Position numbers and translations under genes: made by a program. The notes under the pieces are model-generated. The model ran no database searches, had not been told where the DNA came from, and saw only the letters and a list, made by a program, of their open reading frames with translations. A stretch of 64,000 nucleotides of DNA from Ruixingdingia sedimenti (GTDB lineage: Bacteria > Pseudomonadota > Alphaproteobacteria > Rhodobacterales > Rhodobacteraceae), in contig NZ_JAVKPH010000004.1 of the NCBI RefSeq assembly GCF_031432425.1, positions 62,001 to 126,000 of the forward strand, read 5' to 3'. Every line of letters starts with the position of its first letter. Positions within the stretch are counted from its first letter, which is position 1. Shown here one piece after another: positions 22,646-31,780 of the stretch.

Positions 22646-25255
22646 TCAATCGGCGGCGGCCTTGCGGCGGGGGGCCGCCTTGGGCTTGGCGGCGGTCTTG
22701 GCCGCGGCCTTGGGTTTGGCGGCTGCCTTGGGCTTGGCTGCGGCCTTCGGTTTCGCCGCCGCTTTGGCCTTGGGCTTCGCCTTGCCCGCCTTGGCCGCGA
22801 TCAGTTCCAGCGCCGCGTCCAGCGTGACGTCCTCGGGCGTGCTGTCCTTGGGCAGGGTGGCGTTGATCTTGCCCCATTTGACATAGGGCCCATACCGGCC
22901 CGGCATCACCTGCACCGGCCCGCCGTCGGGATGTTCGCCCAGATCGCGCAGCGCCGTGGCCGGCGTGCTGCCGCGCGCGCCGCGGCTGGCCTTCTGCGCC
23001 AGCACCTCGACCGCGCGGTTCATGCCGATGGTGAACACCTCTTCGACATCGGGCAGGTTGGCGTATTTCGGCCCGTGCTTCACATAGGGCCCGAACCGGC
23101 CGATCCCGGCCTCGACCAGCGCGCCATCCTCGGGATGCGGGCCGATGGGGCGGGGCAGGGACAGCAGCGCCAGCGCGCGGGCAAGGTCGATGGTTTCCGG
23201 CGGCCAGCCCTTGGGCAGGCTCGCGCGCGGGGGTTTGGGCGTTTCCGCCGTCGCCTCGCCCTTCTGCACATAGGGGCCGAAGCGGCCGATGCGCAGCGTC
23301 ACCGGCGTGCCGTCCTCGTCATGGCCCAGAACCTTGCCGTCGAGCGCCTGCACCGCGCCATCCTCGCCCCCGGGGGCGGACAGCGGCCGGGTATAACGGC
23401 ATTCGGGATAGTTGCCGCAGCCGATGAAGGCCCCGCCGGACCGCGCGGTTTTCAGATGCAGCCTTCCCGCGCCGCAGACCGGGCAGGACCGCGGGTCCGA
23501 CCCGTCCTCGCGCGGCGGGTAAAGATGGGGGGCGAGGAAATCGTCGATCGTGCTCAGCACCTCGCCGATGCGCAGATCGGCGGTTTCGGCGACGGCGGCG
23601 GAGAAATCGCGCCAGAACCGGGCCAGCACCTCCTTGTAATCCGCGCTGCCGGCGGACACGTCGTCGAGGTCGGTTTCCAGATCGGCGGTGAAGTCGTATT
23701 CGACGTAGCGGCGGAAATAGTTGGTCAGAAACGCCGTGACCAGCCGCCCCTTGTCCTCGGGGATCAGGCGGCTCTTGTCCTTGCGGACATATTCGCGGTC
23801 CTGGATGGTGGTGATCACGCTGGCATAGGTCGAGGGCCGGCCGATCCCCAACTCCTCCATCCGCTTGACCAGCGTCGCCTCGGTATAGCGCGGGGGGGGC
23901 TGGGTGAAATGCTGTTCGGGGGTGACGGCGCGCTTTTCGGCGGGTTCGCCCTGCATGATCTGGGGCAGGCGGGCGCCGTCCTCGTCATCCTCGTCGTCGC
24001 GGCCCTGTTCGTAGACGCGCAGGAACCCGTCGAACAGCACCACCTGCCCGGTGGCGCGCAGTTCCACCTGCCCGTCGGGGCTGGCGACATCCACCGTGGT
24101 CCGTTCCATCCGTGCCGCCGCCATCTGGCTGGCGATGGTGCGCTTCCAGATCAGATCGTAGAGCTTGCGCTGGTCATCCTCGGCCCGCAGTTTTTCCGGC
24201 GACAGCGACATGTCGGTGGGGCGGATGCATTCATGCGCCTCCTGCGCGTTCTTGGCCTTGTTCTTGTACATCCGCGGGCTGTCGGGGACGTAATTCGCGC
24301 CGAAACGGCTGCGGATCTCGTCGCGCGCGGCCATCACGGCCTCGGGCGCCATGTCGATGCCGTCGGTCCGCATGTAGGTGATGTGCCCGGCCTCGTAGAG
24401 CCGTTGCGCCGCCGACATGCAGGCCTTGGCGCCCATGCCGAACTTGCGGCTCGCCTCCTGTTGCAGGGTCGAGGTCATGAAGGGCGGCCAGGGGTTGCGG
24501 CTGGCGGGTTTCGATTCGACCGACTTCACCGCGAAGGGGCGCGAATGGATCGCCGCCACCGCCAGTTCCGCCGCCGCGGCATGCGGAATATCGAACTTTT
24601 CCAGCCGCTTGCCGCCCAGAACGGTCAGCCGCGCATCGTATTCCTGCCCCCGCGGCGTGGCGAGCCGCGCACCCACCGTCCAGTATTCGCGGGCGCGGAA
24701 CGCCTCGATCTCCATCTCGCGTTCGACGATCAGGCGCAGGCAGACCGATTGCACCCGCCCCGCCGACCGCGCGCCCGGCAGCTTGCGCCACAGCACCGGC
24801 GACAGGGTGAAGCCCACCAGATAGTCCAGCGCCCGGCGCGCCAGATAGGCATCCACCAGATCCTGGTCGATCTCGCGCGGGTTGGCGATCGCCTCTGTCA
24901 CCGCCGATTTGGTGATGGCGTTGAAGGCCACCCGCTGCACCGTCTTGCCCTTTTTCAGCGACGAGGCCAGCGCCTCGCGCAGATGCCACGAAATCGCCTC
25001 GCCCTCGCGGTCGGGGTCGGTGGCGAGGATCAGCCGGTCGTCGGATTTCAGCGCCTCGGCGATGGCGCGCACATGTTTCCTGCTTTCCGGCGCCACCTCC
25101 CAGGTCATGCCGAAATCGTGCTCGGGGTCGACCGACCCGTCCTTGGCCGGCAGGTCGCGCACATGGCCGTAAGAGGCCAGAACCGTGTAATCCGGGCCGA
25201 GATACTTGTTGATTGTCTTGGCCTTGGCGGGCGATTCGACGACGACGACGGGCAT
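22646..25255 (-). CDS. topA: DNA topoisomerase I
   Basis: The product has 869 aa; start 25255 has AGAGGAAG upstream. This type IA enzyme relaxes negative supercoils. The Toprim domain opens the protein (VVVESPAKAKTINKYLG; ATDPDREGEAISWHL). The catalytic tyrosine is Y294 in ITYMRTDG. One four-cysteine zinc finger (CPVCGAG, later CGNYPEC) is present. Three Topo_C repeats (GRFGPYVQKG, GRFGPYVKHG, GRYGPYVKWG) follow. The tail is about 50 residues of Lys-Ala-Pro repeats, histone H1-like and probably DNA-binding. dprA lies upstream on the same strand. Confidence 0.96.
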   Translation of the reverse strand: MPVVVVESPAKAKTINKYLGPDYTVLASYGHVRDLPAKDGSVDPEHDFGMTWEVAPESRKHVRAIAEALKSDDRLILATDPDREGEAISWHLREALASSLKKGKTVQRVAFNAITKSAVTEAIANPREIDQDLVDAYLARRALDYLVGFTLSPVLWRKLPGARSAGRVQSVCLRLIVEREMEIEAFRAREYWTVGARLATPRGQEYDARLTVLGGKRLEKFDIPHAAAAELAVAAIHSRPFAVKSVESKPASRNPWPPFMTSTLQQEASRKFGMGAKACMSAAQRLYEAGHITYMRTDGIDMAPEAVMAARDEIRSRFGANYVPDSPRMYKNKAKNAQEAHECIRPTDMSLSPEKLRAEDDQRKLYDLIWKRTIASQMAAARMERTTVDVASPDGQVELRATGQVVLFDGFLRVYEQGRDDEDDEDGARLPQIMQGEPAEKRAVTPEQHFTQPPPRYTEATLVKRMEELGIGRPSTYASVITTIQDREYVRKDKSRLIPEDKGRLVTAFLTNYFRRYVEYDFTADLETDLDDVSAGSADYKEVLARFWRDFSAAVAETADLRIGEVLSTIDDFLAPHLYPPREDGSDPRSCPVCGAGRLHLKTARSGGAFIGCGNYPECRYTRPLSAPGGEDGAVQALDGKVLGHDEDGTPVTLRIGRFGPYVQKGEATAETPKPPRASLPKGWPPETIDLARALALLSLPRPIGPHPEDGALVEAGIGRFGPYVKHGPKYANLPDVEEVFTIGMNRAVEVLAQKASRGARGSTPATALRDLGEHPDGGPVQVMPGRYGPYVKWGKINATLPKDSTPEDVTLDAALELIAAKAGKAKPKAKAAAKPKAAAKPKAAAKPKAAAKTAAKPKAAPRRKAAAD

Positions 25256-25317
25256 GGATCTTCCTCTGGCGCACCGGTGCGGCGGCGGGGCACCATGTGC
25301 GAAAGGCCGGCCGAATG

Positions 25318-26577
25318 TCAATCTCGCGGCGCTGCGGCATGATCCTGGACCCGCGACAGAAGCCCGCCGGGCGCGCGTTCGATGGCGCCGTCAAGCTCCA
25401 GCATCACCAGTTCGGGGGCCACGGCGGCGGCGGGCAGGGCAAGATCGCGGATCAGTTGATCCTCTGCCAGGGGCGCCGCGCCGAGCCGGTCGAGGATCGC
25501 GCGGTGCAGCGCCGCGGTTTCCGCCGCGGGCCGCGGCGGGGGGCCGGGCGGCACCCCGGGGGCAGTCGTCCTGCGCCCCCGCAGCACCGCCCCCGCCACC
25601 TCCGCCAGATGGCCGAGCGGCCGGCGGGGTTCGGGCGCCGTCGCCATCGGGGCCGCCCCCCGGTTCGCCCGCGCCGCCGCCAGCGCGGGGCCGAGCGCCT
25701 CGATCACGTCCTCCGCACCGCGCACCAGCACCGCGCCCTCGCGGATCAGCCGGTTACAGCCCGCCGCGCGCGCATCCACCGGATGGCCCGGCACCGCCAT
25801 CACCTCGCGCCCCTGGTCGAGCGCGTTCTTCGCCGTGATCAGGCTGCCCGACCGTTCCGCCGCCTCCACCACCACGACGCCGAGCGCGATGCCCGAAACG
25901 ATGCGGTTGCGCTGCGGGAAATGGCGGGCCTGCGGTTCCAGCCCCATCGGCTGTTCGGAAATCCGCGCCCCGCGCGTGCCGATGGTGTGGGTCAGCGCGG
26001 TGTTTTCCAGCGGATAGACCACATCCACCCCGCCCGCCTGCACCGCCACCGTTCCGCCCGACAGCGCCGCCTCATGCGCCGCCGCGTCGATGCCGCGCGC
26101 AAGGCCGGAAACCACCGCGATCCCGGCCTCCGCCAGTTCCGCCGCCAGCCGCCGCGCCATGCGCAGCCCCAGGCTCGACGCATTCCGCGCCCCCACCAGC
26201 GCCACCATCGGCCGGTGCAACAGCGCCGCATCGCCGATCAGCCACAGCACCGGGGGCGCATCGGGCAGGTCGGCCAGATCGGGGGGGTAGTGGGGGCTGC
26301 CGAAACAGACCATCCGCGCGCCTGCCCGCCGCGCGGCGGCCATTTCGGCGCGCGCCACGCCTTCGGGGCAGGGGCTGTAATCCTTCACGCCCGCCGCCTG
26401 GGCGACGCGGGGCAGGGCCTCCAGCGCCGCGGCGGCGGAACCATGTTCCCCCAGAAGCCGGTGAAAGGTCGTCGGCCCCACGCGGGAGGAGCGAATGAGA
26501 CGCAGCCACGACAGTCTGTCTTCTTCCGTGGTGGGTGGGGTGAAGGGTGTGGGGGAGAAGAACAAACCCTTTTCCAT
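25318..26577 (-). CDS. dprA: DNA-processing protein DprA
   Basis: The product has 419 aa. It loads RecA on incoming single-stranded DNA during natural transformation. The Rossmann core is clear: VALVGARNASSLGLRMARRL, VVSGLARGIDAAAHEAAL, FPQRNRIVSG and LITAKNALDQGREVMAVPG. The C-terminal winged helix (about residues 350-415) is retained. It is co-directional with topA across 62 bp, and divergent from ftsW. Confidence 0.93.
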   Translation of the reverse strand: MEKGLFFSPTPFTPPTTEEDRLSWLRLIRSSRVGPTTFHRLLGEHGSAAAALEALPRVAQAAGVKDYSPCPEGVARAEMAAARRAGARMVCFGSPHYPPDLADLPDAPPVLWLIGDAALLHRPMVALVGARNASSLGLRMARRLAAELAEAGIAVVSGLARGIDAAAHEAALSGGTVAVQAGGVDVVYPLENTALTHTIGTRGARISEQPMGLEPQARHFPQRNRIVSGIALGVVVVEAAERSGSLITAKNALDQGREVMAVPGHPVDARAAGCNRLIREGAVLVRGAEDVIEALGPALAAARANRGAAPMATAPEPRRPLGHLAEVAGAVLRGRRTTAPGVPPGPPPRPAAETAALHRAILDRLGAAPLAEDQLIRDLALPAAAVAPELVMLELDGAIERAPGGLLSRVQDHAAAPRD

Positions 26578-26679
26578 CGCAACCTCGCCTCATTCGCAGG
26601 TCCGACATTGCGCCACAGATCGTTACCAACCGGTTAACCGCAAAAAGAATCTTCGCCGGAACCGAAAAAAACCTCGCGG

Positions 26680-26728
26680 CTTCATCTTGCCCGAAATACT
26701 CCGGGGGTCCGGGGGCTGGCCCCCGGCG
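26680..26728. repeat. Dispersed GC-rich repeat, copy upstream of ftsW
   Basis: This copy reads CTTCATCTTGCCCGAAATAC followed by CCGGGGGTCCGGGGGCTGG and CCCCCGG. It is almost identical to the reverse complement of 41427-41475. It sits in the divergent dprA-ftsW gap, where the central GGGGGC-TG-GCCCCC forms a stem. Confidence 0.75.
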
Positions 26729-26847
26729 CGCCGCGCGCCACGCCCGCGCGTTTCCGCTGGCCTTGGGGCGGGATTGTGGTAAGGTCTGGCCCGGATCCGG
26801 GCAAACCCGGGCGATCGAGGCAGTACGAACAGTTCAGGCGGCATCCC

Positions 26848-28011
26848 ATGACGGAAATGGTTCATGGCAGCCTTCCCCTGCGGGTGGGCGAGCCGATTCT
26901 TCCCCGCTGGTGGCGGACGATCGACAAATGGTCGCTGACGGCGATCCTGCTGCTGTTCGGCATCGGGCTCCTGCTCGGCCTCGCGGCCTCGGTCCCCTTG
27001 GCGCAAAGCAACAACCTGCCGCGGTTCTACTATGTGGAACGGCAGGCGGCCTTCGGGGGCTTGGCGCTGGCGGTGATGCTGGGCTGTTCGATGCTGACCC
27101 CGCGGCAGATCCGGCGGCTCGGCGTGCTGGCCTTCGCGCTCGGCTTCGCGGCGCTGGCGGCGCTGCCCTTCTTCGGCACCGATTTCGGCAAGGGCGCGGT
27201 GCGGTGGTTCTCCTTCGGCTTCGCCTCGGTCCAGCCGTCGGAATTCCTCAAGCCCGGCTTCATCATCCTGTCGGCCTGGCTGATCGCCGCCGCGCAGGAA
27301 ATCAACGGGCCCCCGGGGCGGCGCATCTCGCTGGCCGTGACCGGTGCGGTGGTGGGGCTTCTGGTGCTGCAACCCGATTTCGGGCAGGCGGCGCTGGTGC
27401 TGTTTTCCTGGATGGTGATGTATTTCATCGCCGGTGCGCCGATGCTGCTGATCGGCCTGCTGGTGGGGGTCGCGTTCTTCGGCGGCTTCATCGCCTATGG
27501 CGCGAGCGAGCATTTCGCCCGCCGCATCAACGGGTTCCTGTCGCCCGACATCGACCCGCGCACGCAGATCGGCTATGCCACCAATGCGATCCAGCAGGGC
27601 GGCTTCTTCGGCACCGGCGTGGGCGAGGGGCAGGTGAAATGGCAACTGCCCGATGCGCATACCGATTTCATCATCGCGGTCGCGGCAGAGGAATACGGCC
27701 TGATCCTCGTGCTGGCGGTCATCCTGCTCTATGGCGTGGTCGTCGTGCGGTCCTTCCTGCGGCTGATCCGGGAACGCGACCCGTTCACCCGGCTGGCGGG
27801 GGCGGGGCTGGCCTGTGTGTTCGGGGTGCAGGCGATGATCAACATGGGGGTCGCGGTGCGGCTTCTGCCCGCCAAGGGGATGACGCTGCCCTTCGTCAGC
27901 TACGGCGGGTCGTCCGTCATCGCGGCGGGGATCACGGTGGGGGCGCTGCTGGCGCTGACCCGGACCCGGCCGCAGGGCGAGATCGGCGACATCTTCCGGC
28001 GGGGGCGGTGA
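26848..28011 (+). CDS. ftsW: Septal peptidoglycan polymerase FtsW
   Basis: The product has 387 aa. This SEDS-family glycosyltransferase works at the division septum. It has about ten membrane helices. Conserved motifs are GKGAVRWFSFGFASVQPSE near residues 112-130, LVLQPDFGQAALV, AHTDFIIAVAAEEYGLI and LPFVSYGGSSVIA. The chosen start is MTEMVHGSLP. Here the dcw cluster begins at ftsW; mraY and murDEF are not in the window. The stop overlaps murG (TGATG). Confidence 0.95.
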   Translation: MTEMVHGSLPLRVGEPILPRWWRTIDKWSLTAILLLFGIGLLLGLAASVPLAQSNNLPRFYYVERQAAFGGLALAVMLGCSMLTPRQIRRLGVLAFALGFAALAALPFFGTDFGKGAVRWFSFGFASVQPSEFLKPGFIILSAWLIAAAQEINGPPGRRISLAVTGAVVGLLVLQPDFGQAALVLFSWMVMYFIAGAPMLLIGLLVGVAFFGGFIAYGASEHFARRINGFLSPDIDPRTQIGYATNAIQQGGFFGTGVGEGQVKWQLPDAHTDFIIAVAAEEYGLILVLAVILLYGVVVVRSFLRLIRERDPFTRLAGAGLACVFGVQAMINMGVAVRLLPAKGMTLPFVSYGGSSVIAAGITVGALLALTRTRPQGEIGDIFRRGR

Positions 28012-29102
28012 TGGCGCCGCTGCTGCTGATCGCGGCGGGGGGGACGGGGGGCCACATGTTTCCCGCGCAGGCGCTGGCGGAAACCATGATCGCCCGCGGC
28101 TGGCGGGTGAAGCTGTCGACGGATGCGCGCGGCGCGCGCTATGCCGGGGGGTTTCCGGCACAGGTGGCGGTGGAACGGGTATCCTCGGCCACCTTCGCGC
28201 GCGGGGGCGCGCTGGCGCGGCTGGCGGTGGGGCCGCGGATCGCGGGCGGGGTGATCGCGGCGGCGGTGCGGATGCTGCGCGACCGGCCCGCGGTGGTGGT
28301 GGGGTTCGGCGGCTATCCCTCGATCCCGGCGCTGGCGGCGGCCACGCTTCTGCGCCTGCCGCGGATGATCCATGAACAGAACGGCATCCTCGGCCGGGTG
28401 AACGCGGCCTTCGCGCGCCGGGTGCAGGCGGTGGCCTGCGGCAGCTGGCCCACCGCGCTGCCCGACAGCGTGACCGGCATCCACACCGGCAACCCGGTGC
28501 GCGCCGCCGTGCTGGAACGCGCGGGCGCGCCCTATATTCCGCCCGGCGACTATCCGATGAGCCTCCTGGTCATCGGCGGCAGCCAGGGCGCGCGGATCCT
28601 GTCGGATGTGGTGCCCGCCGCCGTGGCCGCGCTGCCTGAAGGGCTGCGCGCCAACCTGCGCGTCGCCCATCAGGCCCGCGACGAGGATGCGGACCGCGCC
28701 GCCGCCGCCTATGCCGCCGCCGGCATCCGGGCGGACATCGCGCCCTTCTTCACCGACATTCCCCGCCGCCTGTCGGAGGCGCAACTGGTGATTTCCCGCG
28801 CCGGGGCCTCGTCCATCGCCGACATCGCGGCCATCGGGCGGCCCGCGATCCTGATCCCCTATGCCGCCGCCGCCGCCGACCACCAGACCGCCAATGCCCG
28901 CGGGCTGGTGGGGGCCGAGGCCGCGGTGATGATCCCCGAAAAGCTGCTTGACCCGGCCACGCTCTGCGCGCAAATGGCGGCGATACTGGGCAACCCCGCC
29001 GCGGCCGCACGGATGGCCGGCAATGCGCTGACGCAAGGCAAGCCCGACGCGGCCGAACGGCTGGCCGCCCTGGTCGAAGAACTGGCAGGAGATACCGCAT
29101 GA
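28011..29102 (+). CDS. murG: Lipid II synthase MurG
   Basis: The product has 363 aa. It adds GlcNAc from UDP-GlcNAc to lipid I on the inner membrane face. The N-terminal glycine loop is AAGGTGGHMFPA. GFGGYPSIPALAA and MIHEQNGILGRVN are acceptor-side motifs. The C-terminal donor site is VIGGSQGARILS and SRAGASSIADIAAIGRPAI. The start overlaps the ftsW stop and the stop overlaps murC (ATGA). Confidence 0.96.
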   Translation: MAPLLLIAAGGTGGHMFPAQALAETMIARGWRVKLSTDARGARYAGGFPAQVAVERVSSATFARGGALARLAVGPRIAGGVIAAAVRMLRDRPAVVVGFGGYPSIPALAAATLLRLPRMIHEQNGILGRVNAAFARRVQAVACGSWPTALPDSVTGIHTGNPVRAAVLERAGAPYIPPGDYPMSLLVIGGSQGARILSDVVPAAVAALPEGLRANLRVAHQARDEDADRAAAAYAAAGIRADIAPFFTDIPRRLSEAQLVISRAGASSIADIAAIGRPAILIPYAAAAADHQTANARGLVGAEAAVMIPEKLLDPATLCAQMAAILGNPAAAARMAGNALTQGKPDAAERLAALVEELAGDTA

Positions 29103-30532
29103 ACGCAGCCGCCACGAAGCTGCCGCTGGAGCTTGGCCCGATCCATTTCGTCGGCATCGGCGGCATCGGCATGTCGGGCATCGCCGAGGTGCTGATGACG
29201 CTCGGCTATCGCGTGCAGGGGTCGGATTCGAAGGCGTCGAAGATCACCGACCGGCTGGTCGCGCTCGGCGCCGAGGTGTTCGAGGGCCAGCGGGCGGAAA
29301 ACCTGGGCGAGGCGGCGGTGGTGGTGATTTCCTCGGCCATCAAGAAGGGCAACCCGGAACTGGAAGAGGCGCGGCGGCGCAAGCTGCCGGTGGTGCGCCG
29401 GGCAGAGATGCTGGCCGAACTGATGCGGCTGAAATCGAACATCGCCATCGCCGGAACGCATGGCAAGACCACCACGACCACTCTGGTTGCAACATTGCTG
29501 GACAAGGGCGGGTTCGACCCCACGGTCATCAACGGCGGCGTGATCCATGCCTACGGGTCGAACGCGCGGGCGGGGGCAGGGGAATGGATGGTGGTCGAGG
29601 CCGATGAATCCGACGGCAGCTTCAACCGCCTGCCCGCGACCATCGCCATCGTCACCAACATCGACCCCGAACATATGGAACACTGGGGCAGTTTCGACGC
29701 GCTGCGCCGGGGTTTCTTCGATTTCGTGTCGAACATCCCCTTCTACGGCGTGGCCGTCTGCTGCACCGACCACGCGGAGGTGCAGGCGCTGGTGGGCCGC
29801 GTCACCGACCGGCGCATCATCACCTTCGGCTTCAACGCGCAGGCCGATGTGCGCGGGGTGAACCTGCGGTTCGAAAACGGCAAGGCGCAGTTCGACGTGC
29901 TGCTTCAGAACGAAGGCGAAGGTTCGATAATCGAAGGCTGCACCCTGCCGATGCCGGGCGATCACAACGTGTCGAACGCCCTTTCGGCCATCGCCGTCGC
30001 CCGCCACCTGGGCATGAAGAAGGCCGAGATCCGCGAGGCGCTGGCCGGTTTCGCCGGGGTCAACCGCCGTTTCACCAAGGTGGGCGAGGTTCTGGGCGGC
30101 GTCACCGTGATCGACGACTACGGCCACCACCCGGTGGAAATCGCCGCCGTGCTGCGTGCGGCGCGGCAGGCCGTGTCGGGCAGCCCCGGCGCGCGCGTCA
30201 TCGCGGTGCACCAGCCGCACCGCTATTCGCGGCTGAGCCATCTGTTCGAGGATTTCTGCGCCTGTTTCAACGAGGCCGATGTCGTCGCCATCGCCGAGGT
30301 CTATGCCGCGGGCGAGGATCCGATCCCGGGCGCATCGCGCGACGATCTGGTGGCGGGGCTGATCGCCCATGGCCACCGCCACGCCCGCGCGATCCTGTCC
30401 GAGGACGATCTGTCGCGGCTGGTGCGCGAACAGGCGCGGCCCGGCGACATCGTGGTCTGCCTCGGCGCGGGCACGATTTCGGCCTGGGCGCAGGCGTTGC
30501 CCGACCGGCTGGCGGAAAGGGACGCGGCGTGA
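29099..30532 (+). CDS. murC: UDP-N-acetylmuramate--L-alanine ligase
   Basis: The product has 477 aa. It catalyses the first peptide addition to UDP-MurNAc in the cytosol. The N-terminal Rossmann motif GIGGIGMSGIAEVL, ATP loop GTHGKTTTTTLVA, EADESDGSF and the C-terminal DDYGHHPVEIAAVL and HQPHRYSRL are all intact. It overlaps murG (ATGA) and the next small gene (GTGA), so it is translationally coupled on both sides. Confidence 0.97.
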   Translation: MNAAATKLPLELGPIHFVGIGGIGMSGIAEVLMTLGYRVQGSDSKASKITDRLVALGAEVFEGQRAENLGEAAVVVISSAIKKGNPELEEARRRKLPVVRRAEMLAELMRLKSNIAIAGTHGKTTTTTLVATLLDKGGFDPTVINGGVIHAYGSNARAGAGEWMVVEADESDGSFNRLPATIAIVTNIDPEHMEHWGSFDALRRGFFDFVSNIPFYGVAVCCTDHAEVQALVGRVTDRRIITFGFNAQADVRGVNLRFENGKAQFDVLLQNEGEGSIIEGCTLPMPGDHNVSNALSAIAVARHLGMKKAEIREALAGFAGVNRRFTKVGEVLGGVTVIDDYGHHPVEIAAVLRAARQAVSGSPGARVIAVHQPHRYSRLSHLFEDFCACFNEADVVAIAEVYAAGEDPIPGASRDDLVAGLIAHGHRHARAILSEDDLSRLVREQARPGDIVVCLGAGTISAWAQALPDRLAERDAA

Positions 30533-30765
30533 TCGTGGCGGGCCTTCCGGTCTGCTTCTGGCTGGGTGCGGCCTGGATTCTGGCGGCGGCGGCGGTGCCT
30601 TTCCTGCCTGAATCGCGCCGCCGTCAGGTGGCGCTGGTTCTGGCCGTGATCGCGGTGCCGCTGGCGGGGCTGATCACCTGGCGGCACGGGCCGGTCTGGG
30701 GCCTGGGCGGGCTGGTGGCGGCGACAATCGCGCTCGGCCTGCCTTTGCGCCATGCGCTGCGCTGA
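30529..30765 (+). CDS. DUF2484-type small membrane protein
   Basis: The GTG start overlaps the murC stop as GTGA; the product has 78 aa. It has two or three hydrophobic segments (FWLGAAWILAAAAVPFL, VALVLAVIAVPLAGLITW, GLGGLVAATIALGL) and basic loops (ESRRRQ). A small membrane protein at exactly this place between murC and murB is characteristic of Rhodobacterales. Function is unknown; the conserved position suggests an envelope role. Confidence 0.8.
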   Translation: MIVAGLPVCFWLGAAWILAAAAVPFLPESRRRQVALVLAVIAVPLAGLITWRHGPVWGLGGLVAATIALGLPLRHALR

Positions 30766-30808
30766 ACCGCCCCTTGCGGTGCCCCGGGCGCGGGGCTAGT
30801 CACGGCCC

Positions 30809-31747
30809 ATGTCCATGCCTGCGCCCCTTTCCCTTCCCGCCGTCCGCGGCAGCCTGACCCCGGGCCGCCTGTTGGCCGATCTCACCTGGCTGCGCGTCGG
30901 CGGCCCGGCGGACTGGCTGTTCCAGCCGGCGGACGAGGCCGACCTGTGCGCCTTCCTCGCCGCGCTGCCCGCGGGGGTGCCGGTGTTCCCGATGGGTGTC
31001 GGCTCGAACCTCATCGTGCGCGACGGGGGGCTGCGGGCGGTGGTGATCCGTCTGGGGCGGGCGTTTTCCGGGCTGACGATCGCGGATGGCCGCGTCACCG
31101 CCGGGGCGGCGATGCTGGACGCCCATGTCGCCCGCAAGGCGGCAGAGGCGGGGCTGGATCTGGCCTTCCTGCGCACCATCCCCGGGTCCATCGGCGGCGC
31201 GGTGCGGATGAACGCGGGCTGCTATGGGCAATATACCGCCGATCATCTGGTATCCGTCCGCGCCGCGGCAAGGGACGGGCGGATCGTCACGCTGACCCGC
31301 GATGACCTGAACCCCCGCTACCGCCAGACCGACCTGCCTGAAGGCTGGGTGCTGCTGGACGCGACCTTCGCCCCCCCGCCGGGCGACCCCGAGGATCTGG
31401 CCGCGCGCATGGCGGATCAACTCGCCCGCCGCGACGCCAGCCAGCCGGTGAAGGACCGCAGCGCCGGATCCACCTTCCGCAACCCGGCCGGGTTTTCCAG
31501 CACCGGCCGCGCCGACGACGTGCACGACCTCAAGGCATGGAAGCTGATCCAGGACGCGGGCATGCAGGGCGCGCGGCGGGGCGGGGCGCAGATGTCGGAA
31601 AAACACGCCAATTTCCTCATCAACACCGGCGGCGCCACGGCGGCCGATCTGGAAGGGCTTGGCGAGGAAGTACGAAAAAGGGTTTTGCACCACAGCGGTA
31701 TTTCGCTAGAGTGGGAAATCATGCGCGTCGGAGAGACGCGCGACTAA
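30809..31747 (+). CDS. murB: UDP-N-acetylenolpyruvoylglucosamine reductase
   Basis: The product has 312 aa. This flavoenzyme makes UDP-MurNAc. FAD-binding motifs are GVGSNLIVRDGGL and TIPGSIGGAVRMNAGCYG. The catalytic Ser region KDRSAGSTFRNP and the C-terminal SEKHANFLINTGGATAADL are present. It lacks the type I insertion and looks like a type II MurB. The start is ATG 30809, with ATG 30815 possible. Confidence 0.95.
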   Translation: MSMPAPLSLPAVRGSLTPGRLLADLTWLRVGGPADWLFQPADEADLCAFLAALPAGVPVFPMGVGSNLIVRDGGLRAVVIRLGRAFSGLTIADGRVTAGAAMLDAHVARKAAEAGLDLAFLRTIPGSIGGAVRMNAGCYGQYTADHLVSVRAAARDGRIVTLTRDDLNPRYRQTDLPEGWVLLDATFAPPPGDPEDLAARMADQLARRDASQPVKDRSAGSTFRNPAGFSSTGRADDVHDLKAWKLIQDAGMQGARRGGAQMSEKHANFLINTGGATAADLEGLGEEVRKRVLHHSGISLEWEIMRVGETRD

Positions 31748-31780
31748 CGGGGCGGCAACAGCCCCGGCAAGAGGCAGATC

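Noticed and set aside
21938..25342. 1134-codon open frame on the plus strand opposite topA
   Set aside because: It is antisense to topA, which has all catalytic motifs. Its translation is rich in Arg, Gly, His and Gln with no domain, typical of the shadow frame of a GC-rich gene.
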